19,231 bases of DNA from Sphaerochaetaceae bacterium (GCA_016302165.1 JAEDOD010000025.1:1-19231); one strand, 5' to 3'. Counted from the first letter of the stretch, positions 7,892-15,075 are shown. Notes: generated by a model from the sequence alone, not told the origin. Program-made: numbers and translations.

Positions 7892-9591
7892 TGCCAAAGA
7901 TTGATGCACCTGAAAAACTCTTCTTCAAGCTTCTTGGTAAGGAAATGACAGATGAGGAGCTTATCGATATCTTCCCTGTGGCCAAGGCTGAGCTTGACGG
8001 TCACGACAAAGAGAACAGAGTCCTGAAGATCGAGCTTAACGATACCAACCGTCCTGACCTCTGGTCCCCGGCTGGAGTTGCAAGGGCTCTCTCCACATAT
8101 GAAAGCGGAGAGATTCCATACTATGACTTCTTCTCCACAAAGGATGATGAGAAGGATAGCGAAGGAAGGATGGTCATCGACCATGAGTCTGCCATCGGCA
8201 TCAGAGACTACTCCATCGGCTTTGCCTGCCGTGGGGTTGAGGTTGACGATGACCTTCTGGCGAACCTGATCCAGAGCCAGGAGAAGCTCTGCTTCAACTT
8301 CGGAAGGAAGAGAAAGACCATCGCCATGGGAATCTATCGCTCCAATCTCATAAACTATCCTGTGCATTACGCAGCTGTGGATCCAGATACTACAGCCTTC
8401 GTTCCACTTGGAATGGATGAGAAGCTTTCCTTGAGGGAAATCTGCCAGAAGCATCCAAAGGGAAAGGAATATGGATATATCGTCTCCTCCTATGACAAGT
8501 TCCCATATCTCTATGATGACAAGGGAGAGACCCTTTCCTTCCCGCCTGTCATCAACAGCGCAAGAATCGGTGCTGTGGAGGTTGGAGACAGCGAATTCTT
8601 CATCGAAGTCTCTGGACCTATCCTCAACGACCTGCTTCTTGCCGTGAACATCCTTGCCTGTGACCTGAGCGATATGGGCTTTGAGATTCTTCCTGTAAAG
8701 GTGAGATTCAACCAGGATACTCCCTATGGCAGGGAAATCACAGTTCCATATTACTTCCAGGAGCCTCAGAGGGCTTCCCTCTCCACCATCAGGAAGACTC
8801 TTGGGCTGGACCTTAGCCGAGAGGAGTGCGTAAAGGCCCTTGCCAGAATGGGAGTCTACGCTGTATCTGATGAGGATTATGTATACATCGAATGCCCTGA
8901 ATACAGAAATGACTTCCTCCATGAAGTGGATGTGGCAGAGGATGTAATGATAGGCCATGGCCTTAACCTTTTCACACCTGTAATGCCTACAGACTTCACT
9001 GTGGGAAGACTGAGTCCTGTGGAGGAGTTCTCCAGGAAGGTGAAGGATATCATGACAGGTCTTGGCTTCCAGGAGATGATGTACAACTATCTGGGTTCCA
9101 GAAGGGAGTATATCGACAACATGCACATAAGCGACGAAAAGGCTGTGTTCATCGCCAATCCTATGAGCGAGAACTATGAAGTCATCAGGCCTTCAATCCT
9201 TCCATGTCTTCTGGAAAGCGAAAGCGTCAGCGGCCACGCTGTATATCCTCACCTGATCTTCGAATGCGGTAAGGTCACTGTGAAGGACGAAAGCGACAAC
9301 AGCGGTACCCATACCGGCAACAGCGTAGGCTTCTTCGCCTCCGACCTTCAGATGGGTTACAACAATGCCGCCTCCTACATCCAGACCTTGATGTATTTCC
9401 TGAGAAAGGAATACTCATTGGCTCCTGTGGAGGATGATCCAAGATTCATCCCTGGCCGTGCTGCATATGTGATGTATAAAGGCGAGAAGGCCGGAATCTT
9501 CGGAGAGACCCATCCTCAGGTCCTGGAAAGCTGGGGCTGCACCATGCCATCGGTTATGGCTGAGCTGGATATGGATATCCTTCTCAAGTAA
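7891..9591 (+). CDS. pheT: Phenylalanyl-tRNA synthetase beta subunit, archaeal type
   Basis: Partner of PheS. At 566 residues it is the short archaeal/eukaryotic form; typical bacterial PheT is about 800 residues and carries an N-terminal EMAP/tRNA-binding domain and a C-terminal anticodon-binding domain, both absent here. NDTNRPDLWSPAGVARAL at 50-67 is the conserved N-terminal segment of this form, and the B3/B4 editing region follows. The B5 domain is clear near 325-370 (ECPEYRNDFLHEVDVAED, then GHGLNLFTP), followed by the catalytic-like fold that packs against PheS. The ATG shares its A with the pheS stop (TAATG), so the two subunits are translated in step. A terminator follows 10 bases after the stop. 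Confidence 0.95.
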   Translation: MPKIDAPEKLFFKLLGKEMTDEELIDIFPVAKAELDGHDKENRVLKIELNDTNRPDLWSPAGVARALSTYESGEIPYYDFFSTKDDEKDSEGRMVIDHESAIGIRDYSIGFACRGVEVDDDLLANLIQSQEKLCFNFGRKRKTIAMGIYRSNLINYPVHYAAVDPDTTAFVPLGMDEKLSLREICQKHPKGKEYGYIVSSYDKFPYLYDDKGETLSFPPVINSARIGAVEVGDSEFFIEVSGPILNDLLLAVNILACDLSDMGFEILPVKVRFNQDTPYGREITVPYYFQEPQRASLSTIRKTLGLDLSREECVKALARMGVYAVSDEDYVYIECPEYRNDFLHEVDVAEDVMIGHGLNLFTPVMPTDFTVGRLSPVEEFSRKVKDIMTGLGFQEMMYNYLGSRREYIDNMHISDEKAVFIANPMSENYEVIRPSILPCLLESESVSGHAVYPHLIFECGKVTVKDESDNSGTHTGNSVGFFASDLQMGYNNAASYIQTLMYFLRKEYSLAPVEDDPRFIPGRAAYVMYKGEKAGIFGETHPQVLESWGCTMPSVMAELDMDILLK

Positions 9592-9601
9592 AAAAAGAAA
9601 C

Positions 9602-9634
9602 TTTGGGGATTCCGGAAGGGTCCCCAAAAATTTT
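9602..9634 (+). terminator. Rho-independent terminator of pheST
   Basis: Perfect 8-base stem TTTGGGGA (9602-9609) with TCCCCAAA (9621-9628), an 11-base loop, then AATTTT. An A-rich run before the stem (from 9591) could let it work weakly on the other strand too. Confidence 0.75.
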
Positions 9635-9658
9635 AGTTTCATCTAATCGAGAAAAATT

Positions 9659-9698
9659 TATAAATAAAGATTTATAGAAATATAGACTTTTATATTAT
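9659..9698 (+). promoter_or_regulatory. Possible promoter with inverted repeat before the alcohol dehydrogenase
   Basis: A very A/T-rich stretch follows the pheST terminator. The best pair is TTTATA (9671-9676) and TATTAT (9693-9698), spacer 16, about 50 bases before the start codon. TATAAAT (9659-9665) and ATTTATA (9670-9676) form a 7-base inverted repeat with a 4-base spacer over the -35 region, a possible operator. It does not match the Rex redox-repressor consensus I know. In such A/T-rich DNA chance matches are likely. Confidence 0.4.
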
Positions 9699-9747
9699 AT
9701 GGTGGTATTTTTTGGTTACTTAACAAAACTTACCAAAGGAGAATAAT

Positions 9748-10965
9748 ATGGCTCGTTTTACATTACCTAGAGACCTTTATCACGGAAAGGGTGCAATGGA
9801 AGCCCTGAAGACATTCAAGGGCAAGAAGGCTGTCATCTGTGTAGGTGGCGGTTCAATGAAGAGATTCGGATTCCTGGACAAGGCAGAGTCCTATCTTAAG
9901 GAAGCAGGAATGGAAGTTATGGTCATCGATGGAATCGAGCCGGATCCTTCCGTAGATACAGTAATGGCAGGTGCTGCAAAGATGCTTGAGTTCCAGCCTG
10001 ACTGGATCGTTGCCATGGGCGGCGGTTCACCTATCGATGCTGCAAAGGCAATGTGGGTGAAGTATGAATACCCAGAGATCACCTTCGATGAGATGTGTAA
10101 GGTCTTCGGTATGCCTGAACTGAGAAAGAAGGCTCACTTCTGCGCAATTTCCTCAACTTCCGGTACAGCTACCGAGGTTACAGCTTTCGCTGTCATCACA
10201 GACTACAAGAAGGGAATCAAGTATCCTCTGGCAGACTTCGAGATCACTCCAGATGTTGCTATCGTAGACCCAGACCTTGCTGAAACAATGCCTAAGAAGC
10301 TTGTTGCCCACACAGGTATGGATGCCATGACACATGCCATCGAAGCTTATGTTTCCACAGCTAACTGCGACTTCACAGATCCTCTGGCAATCCATGCCAT
10401 CGAGATGATCCAGAAGGACCTGGTCCCATCCTACAATGGAGACATGGCAGCAAGAGACAGAATGCACGTTGCACAGTGCCTTGCAGGACAGGCATTCTCC
10501 AATGCCCTCCTGGGTATCGTCCACTCCATGGCACACAAGACAGGTGCAATCTTCCAGGACTATGGTGCACACATCATCCATGGTGCTGCAAACGCAATGT
10601 ACCTGCCTAAGGTAATCGCTTTCAATGCCAAGGATCCTGTGGCAAAGAAGAGATATGGCGTCATCGCAGACTATATGCACCTTGGCGGAAAGGATGACGA
10701 CGAGAAGGTTGCTCTCCTGATTGCATATCTGAGAAAGATGAACGATGACCTGAACATCCCACACTGCATCAAGAACTACGGCGCAGACAGCTATCCATGT
10801 GAGCAGGGCTTCGTTCCTGAGGAAGTATTCCTTGAGAGACTGGATGACATTGCAAAGAATGCAATCCTGGATGCATGCACAGGCTCCAACCCACGCCAGC
10901 CAAGCCAGGAGGAGATGGTAAAGCTTCTGAAGTGCTGCTACTACGACACAGAAGTAGACTTCTAA
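9748..10965 (+). CDS. Iron-containing alcohol dehydrogenase (group III)
   Basis: NAD(P)H-dependent alcohol dehydrogenase of the iron-activated family, 405 residues, cytoplasmic. GGGSPIDAAKAMW at 91-103 is the dinucleotide-binding turn, with the text usual for the C-terminal ADH half of AdhE. By position, the metal ligands are D192 and H196 (TGMDAMTHAIEAY), H263 (HSMAH) and H278 (HIIHGAANAM); all four are present. It has no aldehyde dehydrogenase domain, so it is a stand-alone reductase, probably of acetaldehyde, butyraldehyde or similar, that re-oxidises NAD(P)H during fermentation. AAAGGAG precedes the ATG by about 7 bases. The gene sits between two terminators, so it is its own transcription unit. 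It lies next to nfnAB, another redox-balancing unit. Exact substrate and cofactor choice cannot be read off. Confidence 0.93.
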   Translation: MARFTLPRDLYHGKGAMEALKTFKGKKAVICVGGGSMKRFGFLDKAESYLKEAGMEVMVIDGIEPDPSVDTVMAGAAKMLEFQPDWIVAMGGGSPIDAAKAMWVKYEYPEITFDEMCKVFGMPELRKKAHFCAISSTSGTATEVTAFAVITDYKKGIKYPLADFEITPDVAIVDPDLAETMPKKLVAHTGMDAMTHAIEAYVSTANCDFTDPLAIHAIEMIQKDLVPSYNGDMAARDRMHVAQCLAGQAFSNALLGIVHSMAHKTGAIFQDYGAHIIHGAANAMYLPKVIAFNAKDPVAKKRYGVIADYMHLGGKDDDEKVALLIAYLRKMNDDLNIPHCIKNYGADSYPCEQGFVPEEVFLERLDDIAKNAILDACTGSNPRQPSQEEMVKLLKCCYYDTEVDF

Positions 10966-10983
10966 GTCTGGACATAGGAGAGG

Positions 10984-11012
10984 AAATGGGCACCTTCGGG
11001 TGTCCATTTTCG
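10984..11012 (+). terminator. Rho-independent terminator after the alcohol dehydrogenase
   Basis: An 11-base stem (10984-10994 with 10999-11009, one G-T pair) is closed by the very stable loop TTCG (10995-10998), and its 3' arm ends in TTTT. It lies 18 bases after the stop codon. Confidence 0.88.
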
Positions 11013-11032
11013 TTGAGTGTGGACCATTACTG

Positions 11033-11061
11033 TTTACCAAATAATATTTTATCGATATTAT
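11033..11061 (+). promoter_or_regulatory. Promoter of nfnAB with an inverted repeat in the spacer
   Basis: -35 TTTACC (11033-11038), a 17-base spacer and -10 TATTAT (11056-11061) form a good sigma-70-type pair. AATAATAT (11040-11047) and ATATTATT (11055-11062) make a perfect 8-base inverted repeat with a 7-base gap that fills the spacer and overlaps the -10, the layout expected for a repressor operator. The predicted leader of about 65-70 bases contains a G/C-rich hairpin near 11073-11093 and then an A-run before the start codon. Confidence 0.6.
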
Positions 11062-11135
11062 TATATGGGTGGCCCGGCGTAGGTCCGAGCCTATTGATTC
11101 AGAACAAACCAAAAAAAACGGATAGAGAGACGGTT

Positions 11136-11984
11136 ATGTACAAGATTTTGAGAAAAAAGAATTTGAATCCAACTGTCACCCAGATGGAAATCGAAGCACC
11201 TCTCGTGGCCGCAAAGGCTAAGCCAGGTCAGTTCATCATCCTCCGCGTAGACGAGAATGGTGAGAGAATCCCATTGACTGTTGCAGGCTGCAATACAGAG
11301 GATGGAAGCGTAAAGATCATCTTCCAGATCGTTGGTGCCACAACAGAGAAGCTGAACCACAAGAATGAAGGTGAATACATCCAGGACTTCGTCGGTCCAC
11401 TTGGTGTTCCTACCCATACTGAAGGAATCAAGAAGGTATGTATCATCGGCGGTGGAGTAGGATGTGCAATCGCTATGCCTGTTGCCCAGGAGTTCCACAG
11501 ACTCGGCGCTGAGGTCACTTCCATCATCGGTTTCAGAAACAAGGATCTCCTTATCTGTGAAGATGAGTTCAGAGAAGCTTCTGACCGTCTGGTAGTAATG
11601 TCTGATGACGGTTCCTATGGCCGCCACGGTAACGTTACAGTTCCTCTCAAGGAAATGCTGGAAGCAGGCGAGAAGTTCGACATGATCATCACAATCGGAC
11701 CTGTCGTTATGATGAAGTTCGTCGTCCTTACAGCTAAGCCATTTGGTATTCCTGTAACAGTATCCATGAACCCGATCATGATCGATGGAACAGGTATGTG
11801 CGGTGGATGCCGTCTCACTCTCAACCAGGATGGAAAGAGAGTCACAAAGTTTGCTTGTGTGGACGGACCAGACTTCAACGGATATGAAGTTGACTTCGAT
11901 GAAGCAATGAGCAGAGGAAGAATGTATTTCGACTTCGAACGCCATGCCCACGATGAGGCATGCAACCTTTTCCATAAGGCTTGA
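11136..11984 (+). CDS. nfnA: NfnA: small subunit of bifurcating NADH-ferredoxin:NADP oxidoreductase
   Basis: Small subunit (ferredoxin-NADP reductase-like) of NfnAB. The complex couples NADPH, NADH and reduced ferredoxin by flavin-based electron bifurcation in anaerobes: NADH plus 2 reduced ferredoxin plus 2 NADP give 2 NADPH plus NAD. The 282 residues hold an FAD-binding barrel (1-95, with KPGQFIILR at 29-37 and RIPLTVAG at 44-51), a nucleotide-binding half beginning with KKVCIIGGGVGCAIA at 99-113, and a C-terminal [2Fe-2S] segment: D217, C222, C225 and C241, the one-Asp, three-Cys ligand set of this family. The start is ATG at 11136 with a weak GAGAGA ahead of it; the open frame upstream runs into the preceding terminator and is not coding. 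It ends 13 bases before nfnB. Confidence 0.9.
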   Translation: MYKILRKKNLNPTVTQMEIEAPLVAAKAKPGQFIILRVDENGERIPLTVAGCNTEDGSVKIIFQIVGATTEKLNHKNEGEYIQDFVGPLGVPTHTEGIKKVCIIGGGVGCAIAMPVAQEFHRLGAEVTSIIGFRNKDLLICEDEFREASDRLVVMSDDGSYGRHGNVTVPLKEMLEAGEKFDMIITIGPVVMMKFVVLTAKPFGIPVTVSMNPIMIDGTGMCGGCRLTLNQDGKRVTKFACVDGPDFNGYEVDFDEAMSRGRMYFDFERHAHDEACNLFHKA

Positions 11985-11997
11985 GGAGGTAGTGGCT

Positions 11998-13410
11998 ATG
12001 CCTATTGAACCAAAGAAACATGAGATGCCTACCCAGGCACCAGAAGTAAGGGCACACAACTTTAAGGAAGTTGCACTTGGCTATGATATGAAGACAGCTG
12101 TAGACGAAGCAAAGAGATGTCTCAACTGTAAGACAAGACCTTGTGTACAGGGATGCCCTGTAAACATCAGCATTCCTGAATTCATCTCACACATCAAGAA
12201 TGAAGATTTCGAGGGTGCCTATGATGTGATCACAAAGTCTTCATCCCTTCCAGCTGTATGCGGAAGAGTATGTCCTCAGGAATCCCAGTGCGAGAGCAAG
12301 TGTACTCTTGGTGTAAAGTTCGAGCCAGTAGGAATTGGAAGACTTGAGAGATTTGTGGCTGACTGGCACAACGCCAACAGCAAGGCTGAGGTCGTCGCTC
12401 CAGAGGCTAACGGCCACAAGGTTGCCATCGTAGGTTCCGGTCCTTCAGGCCTCACATGTGCAGGAGACCTGGCTAAGAAGGGCTACAAGGTAGCTGTCTT
12501 CGAAGCTCTCCACACAGCAGGTGGAGTACTTGTATATGGTATTCCTGAGTTCAGACTTCCAAAGTCCATCGTCGCCAAGGAAGTTGAAGGCCTCAAGGCT
12601 CTCGGTGTAGACATCGATACAGACGTGGTCATCGGAAAGACACTTACCATCGATGAACTCTTCGAGAGAGGATATGAAGCTGTATTCATCGGTTCCGGTG
12701 CCGGTCTTCCAAACTTCATGAACATTCCTGGTGAAGCTCTCAAGGGTGTCTACTCAGCTAACGAGTTCCTTACCAGATCCAACCTTATGAAGGCTTACCT
12801 TGACGATCCTGATACTCCTATCATGAAGGGAGGAAAGGTTGCTGTCGTAGGTGGCGGTAACGTTGCAATGGACGCTGCACGTACAGCTCTCCGCCTCGGT
12901 GCTGAGCATGTCTACATCGTCTACAGAAGATCTCTCCAGGAACTTCCTGCAAGAAAGGAAGAGGTTGAGCATGCAATGGAGGAAGGAATCGACTTCCAGA
13001 TTCTCAACAATCCTGTGGAGATTCTCGGATATAACAATCCTGAGAACCCAAGAGATCCAAAGAATGGCTTCGTAACAGGAATCAAGTGCATTAAGATGCA
13101 GCTTGGCGAGCCAGACGCAAAGGGCAGAAGAAGACCAATCCCTGTGGAAGGAAGCGAGTTTGTGCTTGATGTAGACTCTGTCATCATGGCTATCGGTACT
13201 TCTCCAAACCCACTCATCAAGAACACTACTAAGGGTCTTGAGGTCAATGCTCACGGCGGTATCATCGTCAACGAGGATGGCCTTACAAGCCGCACTGGTG
13301 TATACGCAGGTGGAGACGCTGTAACAGGTGCAGCAACTGTTATCTCAGCTATGGGTGCAGGTAAGGTTGCAGCCAAGGCTATTGACGAGTATCTTTCTGC
13401 AAAGAACTAA
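11998..13410 (+). CDS. nfnB: NfnB: large subunit of bifurcating NADH-ferredoxin:NADP oxidoreductase
   Basis: Large subunit of NfnAB, homologous to the glutamate synthase small subunit GltD and often labelled gltA or gltD. The 470 residues show two iron-sulphur clusters near the N-terminus (C41, C44, C49, C53 and C88, C92, C98, C102, with the CPQE segment at 92-95), a first dinucleotide fold for FAD (VGSGPSG at 145-151), a second for NAD(P)H (VVGGGNVAMDAA near 282-293), and the C-terminal FAD contact TGVYAGGDAVTGAATV. ATG at 11998 is preceded by GAGGAGGT with a 7-base gap; an in-frame ATG at 11944 lies inside nfnA and is rejected. No glutamate synthase large subunit is nearby and nfnA is immediately upstream, which favours Nfn over glutamate synthase. 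Confidence 0.9.
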   Translation: MPIEPKKHEMPTQAPEVRAHNFKEVALGYDMKTAVDEAKRCLNCKTRPCVQGCPVNISIPEFISHIKNEDFEGAYDVITKSSSLPAVCGRVCPQESQCESKCTLGVKFEPVGIGRLERFVADWHNANSKAEVVAPEANGHKVAIVGSGPSGLTCAGDLAKKGYKVAVFEALHTAGGVLVYGIPEFRLPKSIVAKEVEGLKALGVDIDTDVVIGKTLTIDELFERGYEAVFIGSGAGLPNFMNIPGEALKGVYSANEFLTRSNLMKAYLDDPDTPIMKGGKVAVVGGGNVAMDAARTALRLGAEHVYIVYRRSLQELPARKEEVEHAMEEGIDFQILNNPVEILGYNNPENPRDPKNGFVTGIKCIKMQLGEPDAKGRRRPIPVEGSEFVLDVDSVIMAIGTSPNPLIKNTTKGLEVNAHGGIIVNEDGLTSRTGVYAGGDAVTGAATVISAMGAGKVAAKAIDEYLSAKN

Positions 13411-13430
13411 AAGCTTATAGCTATAGACTG

Positions 13431-13454
13431 AATGCCAGGGAAACCTGGCATTTT
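13431..13454 (+). terminator. Rho-independent terminator of nfnAB
   Basis: Perfect 9-base stem AATGCCAGG (13431-13439) with CCTGGCATT (13444-13452), a GAAA loop, and TTTT from the end of the stem onward. It lies 20 bases after the nfnB stop. Confidence 0.88.
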
Positions 13455-13645
13455 GTCGTCCAGTAGGGTATGTTTTTCGTCTTGAAGAAAGCATCAATCC
13501 ACAAAAAAGTAGAATACTTGTTCGCTAATTCCATGTGTTCAAATCATTTACAGAGAATTCTCAGAGTTTTCAAAAAGTAGACCTTTGAAAATGAGCCCCT
13601 GTAAAGGCAGAAATGGTGCCCTGCAGGAATTCCTGGGGTAAGGTT

Positions 13646-13786
13646 ATGGAAAAGGGAAAAGAGAAAGCATACTTAAAGGGATTTCTGGTGGAAGCCCTCA
13701 TTAATGCAATGCCTCTCAAGGAGGCTACTGCAATTGTGGACAGAGTTCTCCCTCAATATGCTGGGAGCTGGATTCTTCCGGGATGA
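13646..13786 (+). CDS. Doubtful 46-codon ORF
   Basis: ATG at 13646 opens 46 codons ending at TGA, with GGGGTAAGG just ahead as a poorly spaced ribosome binding site. The product begins MEKGKEKAYLKGFLVEAL and is a plausible soluble helical peptide with even composition. The TGA overlaps a second ATG (ATGA) that opens 16 more codons. I do not recognise it. It could be a small protein, or the eroded remnant of a longer gene. Confidence 0.3.
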   Translation: MEKGKEKAYLKGFLVEALINAMPLKEATAIVDRVLPQYAGSWILPG

Positions 13787-13838
13787 AGAAGGACAAATAT
13801 GATATTAAGGCTCAGTCGCCGAGAGTTTGCTAGAATTA

Positions 13839-13905
13839 TTGCCCTCTGAGAAATAGATTGCGGTTCAGTTTCTTTCTGCAAGGGGGACTATTTCAGGGAG
13901 GGCAA
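13839..13905. repeat. 67-base imperfect inverted repeat (large hairpin)
   Basis: The 18-base arms 13839-13856 and 13888-13905 pair at 15 of 18 positions, both ending in TTGCCCTC/GAGGGCAA at the outside and AAATAG/CTATTT at the inside. Within the loop, TTGC (13858-13861) can pair with GCAA (13878-13881), giving one long interrupted hairpin. It could be a structured 3' end of a minus-strand transcript or the remains of a small non-coding mobile repeat. Confidence 0.55.
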
Positions 13906-13912
13906 ATCAATA

Positions 13913-13931
13913 CTGGATAGGATCTATCCAG
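13913..13931 (-). terminator. Perfect hairpin after the displaced ATPase gene end
   Basis: CTGGATAG (13913-13920), GAT, CTATCCAG (13924-13931) is a perfect 8-base stem with a 3-base loop, 6 bases after the minus-strand stop. There is no T-run, so termination is uncertain. At the intact copy the same place reads CTGGATATCCAG (16621-16632), lacking 7 bases. Confidence 0.4.
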
Positions 13932-14138
13932 CACCGTTCATTTCTTTTCTGATAGATAGCGGGCAAGGAATTCCTTGGTCCTTTCCTTCTTAGGATGGTT
14001 GAATACTTCCTCTGGCTTTCCGTCCTCTTCGATTCTTCCGTCAGCCATGAAGATTACTCTGTTGGATACATCTCCCAGAAAGGCCATTTCGTGGGTTACC
14101 ACCAGCATGGTCATACCGCTCTCGGCAAGAGTTCTCAT
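13925..14138 (-). repeat. Left copy of 214-bp direct repeat
   Basis: Aligns without gaps to 16626-16839 in the same orientation, with 4 mismatches in 214 bases (about 98% identity). Three of the mismatches fall within four bases (14067-14070 area) and the fourth lies near 14125. Homology ends sharply at the CAT at 14136-14138. To the left, ACTGGATA continues the match if a 7-base gap is allowed. Confidence 0.93.
13938..14138 (-). pseudogene. Displaced 3' fragment of the amino-acid ABC ATPase gene
   Basis: Encodes the last 66 residues of the ATPase found intact at 16639-17382, from MRTLAESGM to the terminal LSEKK, including the H-loop THEMAF. It lacks the Walker A, signature and Walker B motifs, so it cannot be a working ATPase. 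Two residues differ: AR at 202-203 of the intact protein is LG here. The frame stays open upstream to an ATG at 14198, adding about 20 unrelated residues, so a short chimaeric product is conceivable if the PIN operon reads through. The frame is undamaged, which suggests recent duplication. Confidence 0.85.
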
Positions 14139-14261
14139 GGTGTAGGGAATTGAAGAAATAACGAGCTGAAGGTCTTCCGAATATACTCTAGGTGTCACTA
14201 TTTGTCAGATATACAATGCCTTTTTTATGTTTTTCATATTCGCAGAGCATATGAGGTAATT
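14139..14261. other. Left junction of the islet
   Basis: A/T-rich sequence between the end of the PIN-like gene and the displaced ATPase fragment. TTTGTCA (14201-14207) and TGACAAA (14271-14277) form a 7-base inverted repeat around it, the latter inside the non-coding side of the PIN gene's stop region. I see no clear terminator for the PIN operon. Confidence 0.4.
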
Positions 14262-15065
14262 TTACCGATATGACAAATCACCATTTTTGAAAAGGTGAAA
14301 TCTATCCTCATAGATTTCATCGAATACTTGCGAAATGGGCACTCGAATTCGGCTGTATTTATACCATACACGATATGTCGTCTGCTGCTGTCCTTCCAGA
14401 AATTCACACAGAGAGTCAAAGTATGGTTTCATTGTTTTTTTGGGAATAGACTTTTCCTTAAGAAGTTGGAATACTCCAATAATGCTTAAGCACCGAACTG
14501 CTACTGGGATGCTGTTCAGGCTCTGTCGTGCTGCAAAGTCATCTGAACAAAACACATAGACTCTCCCAGGGTAAAGTAACTCCATCATCTGTATGAGTAC
14601 ATATGTTTTCTTTTCCCCTATTCCATTTTGGTGAGGGATATCTCCATCGCATCGTCTCAGTTCATCAAGAAATGCATCTTCACTGATAGTTATGGAAAGT
14701 GCTTTCAATGTACTATAGCATTCATCAAAGAATCCTTGATTAAAAGTGTTGCAGCTCCTCTCCAGCATTGTGGTATACATGCTACTTGCCCCTGTACCGT
14801 AGATTGTTTTCAACTCATTCAGAATATCTTTATCGGTGTAGAGGCGGATTCTACCTGTTTGTATTAAGTTATTCAGCCACGGCAATGGATCCGGTGTAAT
14901 ATGGTGTCTTGAAAGCTCATTCAGAATCATTTCATGGCAGAAGAACTCAAAATCCTCAAATCCAACTATCATGTCTGCAAGGGTATTTTGGAGGGCATCA
15001 TGAGACAAATGAGATTTAAATATGAAATCCGTGTCTAAAAAAGCATATTTCTTCTGTCTTTCCAT
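14262..15065 (-). CDS. PIN-like nuclease, probable effector of the XRE-ImmA-PIN module
   Basis: 267 residues from ATG at 15065, which has AAGGAT about 6 bases upstream and lies 10 bases after the ImmA stop; a longer frame to 15119 would overlap ImmA and has no better start. PIN-type layout: an N-terminal strand ending in FLDTDF (D11, D13), E50 in MILNEL, E151 in IGEKKTYVL, and the last acidic pair in VFCSDDFAAR (D175, D176). Such acidic clusters bind Mg or Mn and cleave RNA in PIN toxins. A C-terminal extension of about 70 residues, rich in basic and aromatic residues (YRVWYKYSRIRV), goes beyond a plain PIN domain of 130-150 residues. Last gene of the islet operon. I infer an RNase effector; the exact subfamily is not recognised. 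Confidence 0.65.
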   Translation of the reverse strand: MERQKKYAFLDTDFIFKSHLSHDALQNTLADMIVGFEDFEFFCHEMILNELSRHHITPDPLPWLNNLIQTGRIRLYTDKDILNELKTIYGTGASSMYTTMLERSCNTFNQGFFDECYSTLKALSITISEDAFLDELRRCDGDIPHQNGIGEKKTYVLIQMMELLYPGRVYVFCSDDFAARQSLNSIPVAVRCLSIIGVFQLLKEKSIPKKTMKPYFDSLCEFLEGQQQTTYRVWYKYSRIRVPISQVFDEIYEDRFHLFKNGDLSYR

Positions 15066-15075
15066 CAGCTTATCC

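Larger units (their letters stand above)
13455..13924. other. Gene-poor stretch between nfnAB and the islet
   Basis: About 470 bases without a well-supported gene. It contains one doubtful 46-codon ORF (13646-13786), short perfect palindromes GAGAATTCTC (13553-13562) and CAGGAATTCCTG (13624-13635), a 67-base imperfect inverted repeat (13839-13905) and a hairpin (13913-13931). On the minus strand this is the region directly downstream of the displaced ATPase gene end, so it was probably the original downstream flank of the importer operon. Confidence 0.6.

Noticed and set aside
7888..9126. 412-codon open frame on the minus strand opposite pheT
   Set aside because: It exactly shadows pheT, whose B5 and other motifs are clear. 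The product is of low plausibility, rich in His, Cys and Ile; open by codon bias.
11068..11100. tRNA-like or riboswitch element in the nfnA leader
   Set aside because: Only a short hairpin with a mismatch is visible; no cloverleaf, CCA end or known aptamer core.
10875..11135. N-terminal extension of NfnA
   Set aside because: The extension runs through the alcohol dehydrogenase 3' end, its terminator and the nfn promoter. The family starts at MYKIL.
10153..12059. Two minus-strand frames of 319 and 322 codons opposite the alcohol dehydrogenase and nfnA
   Set aside because: Both lie opposite well-supported genes, cross their terminators and boundaries, and show no domain or ribosome binding site.
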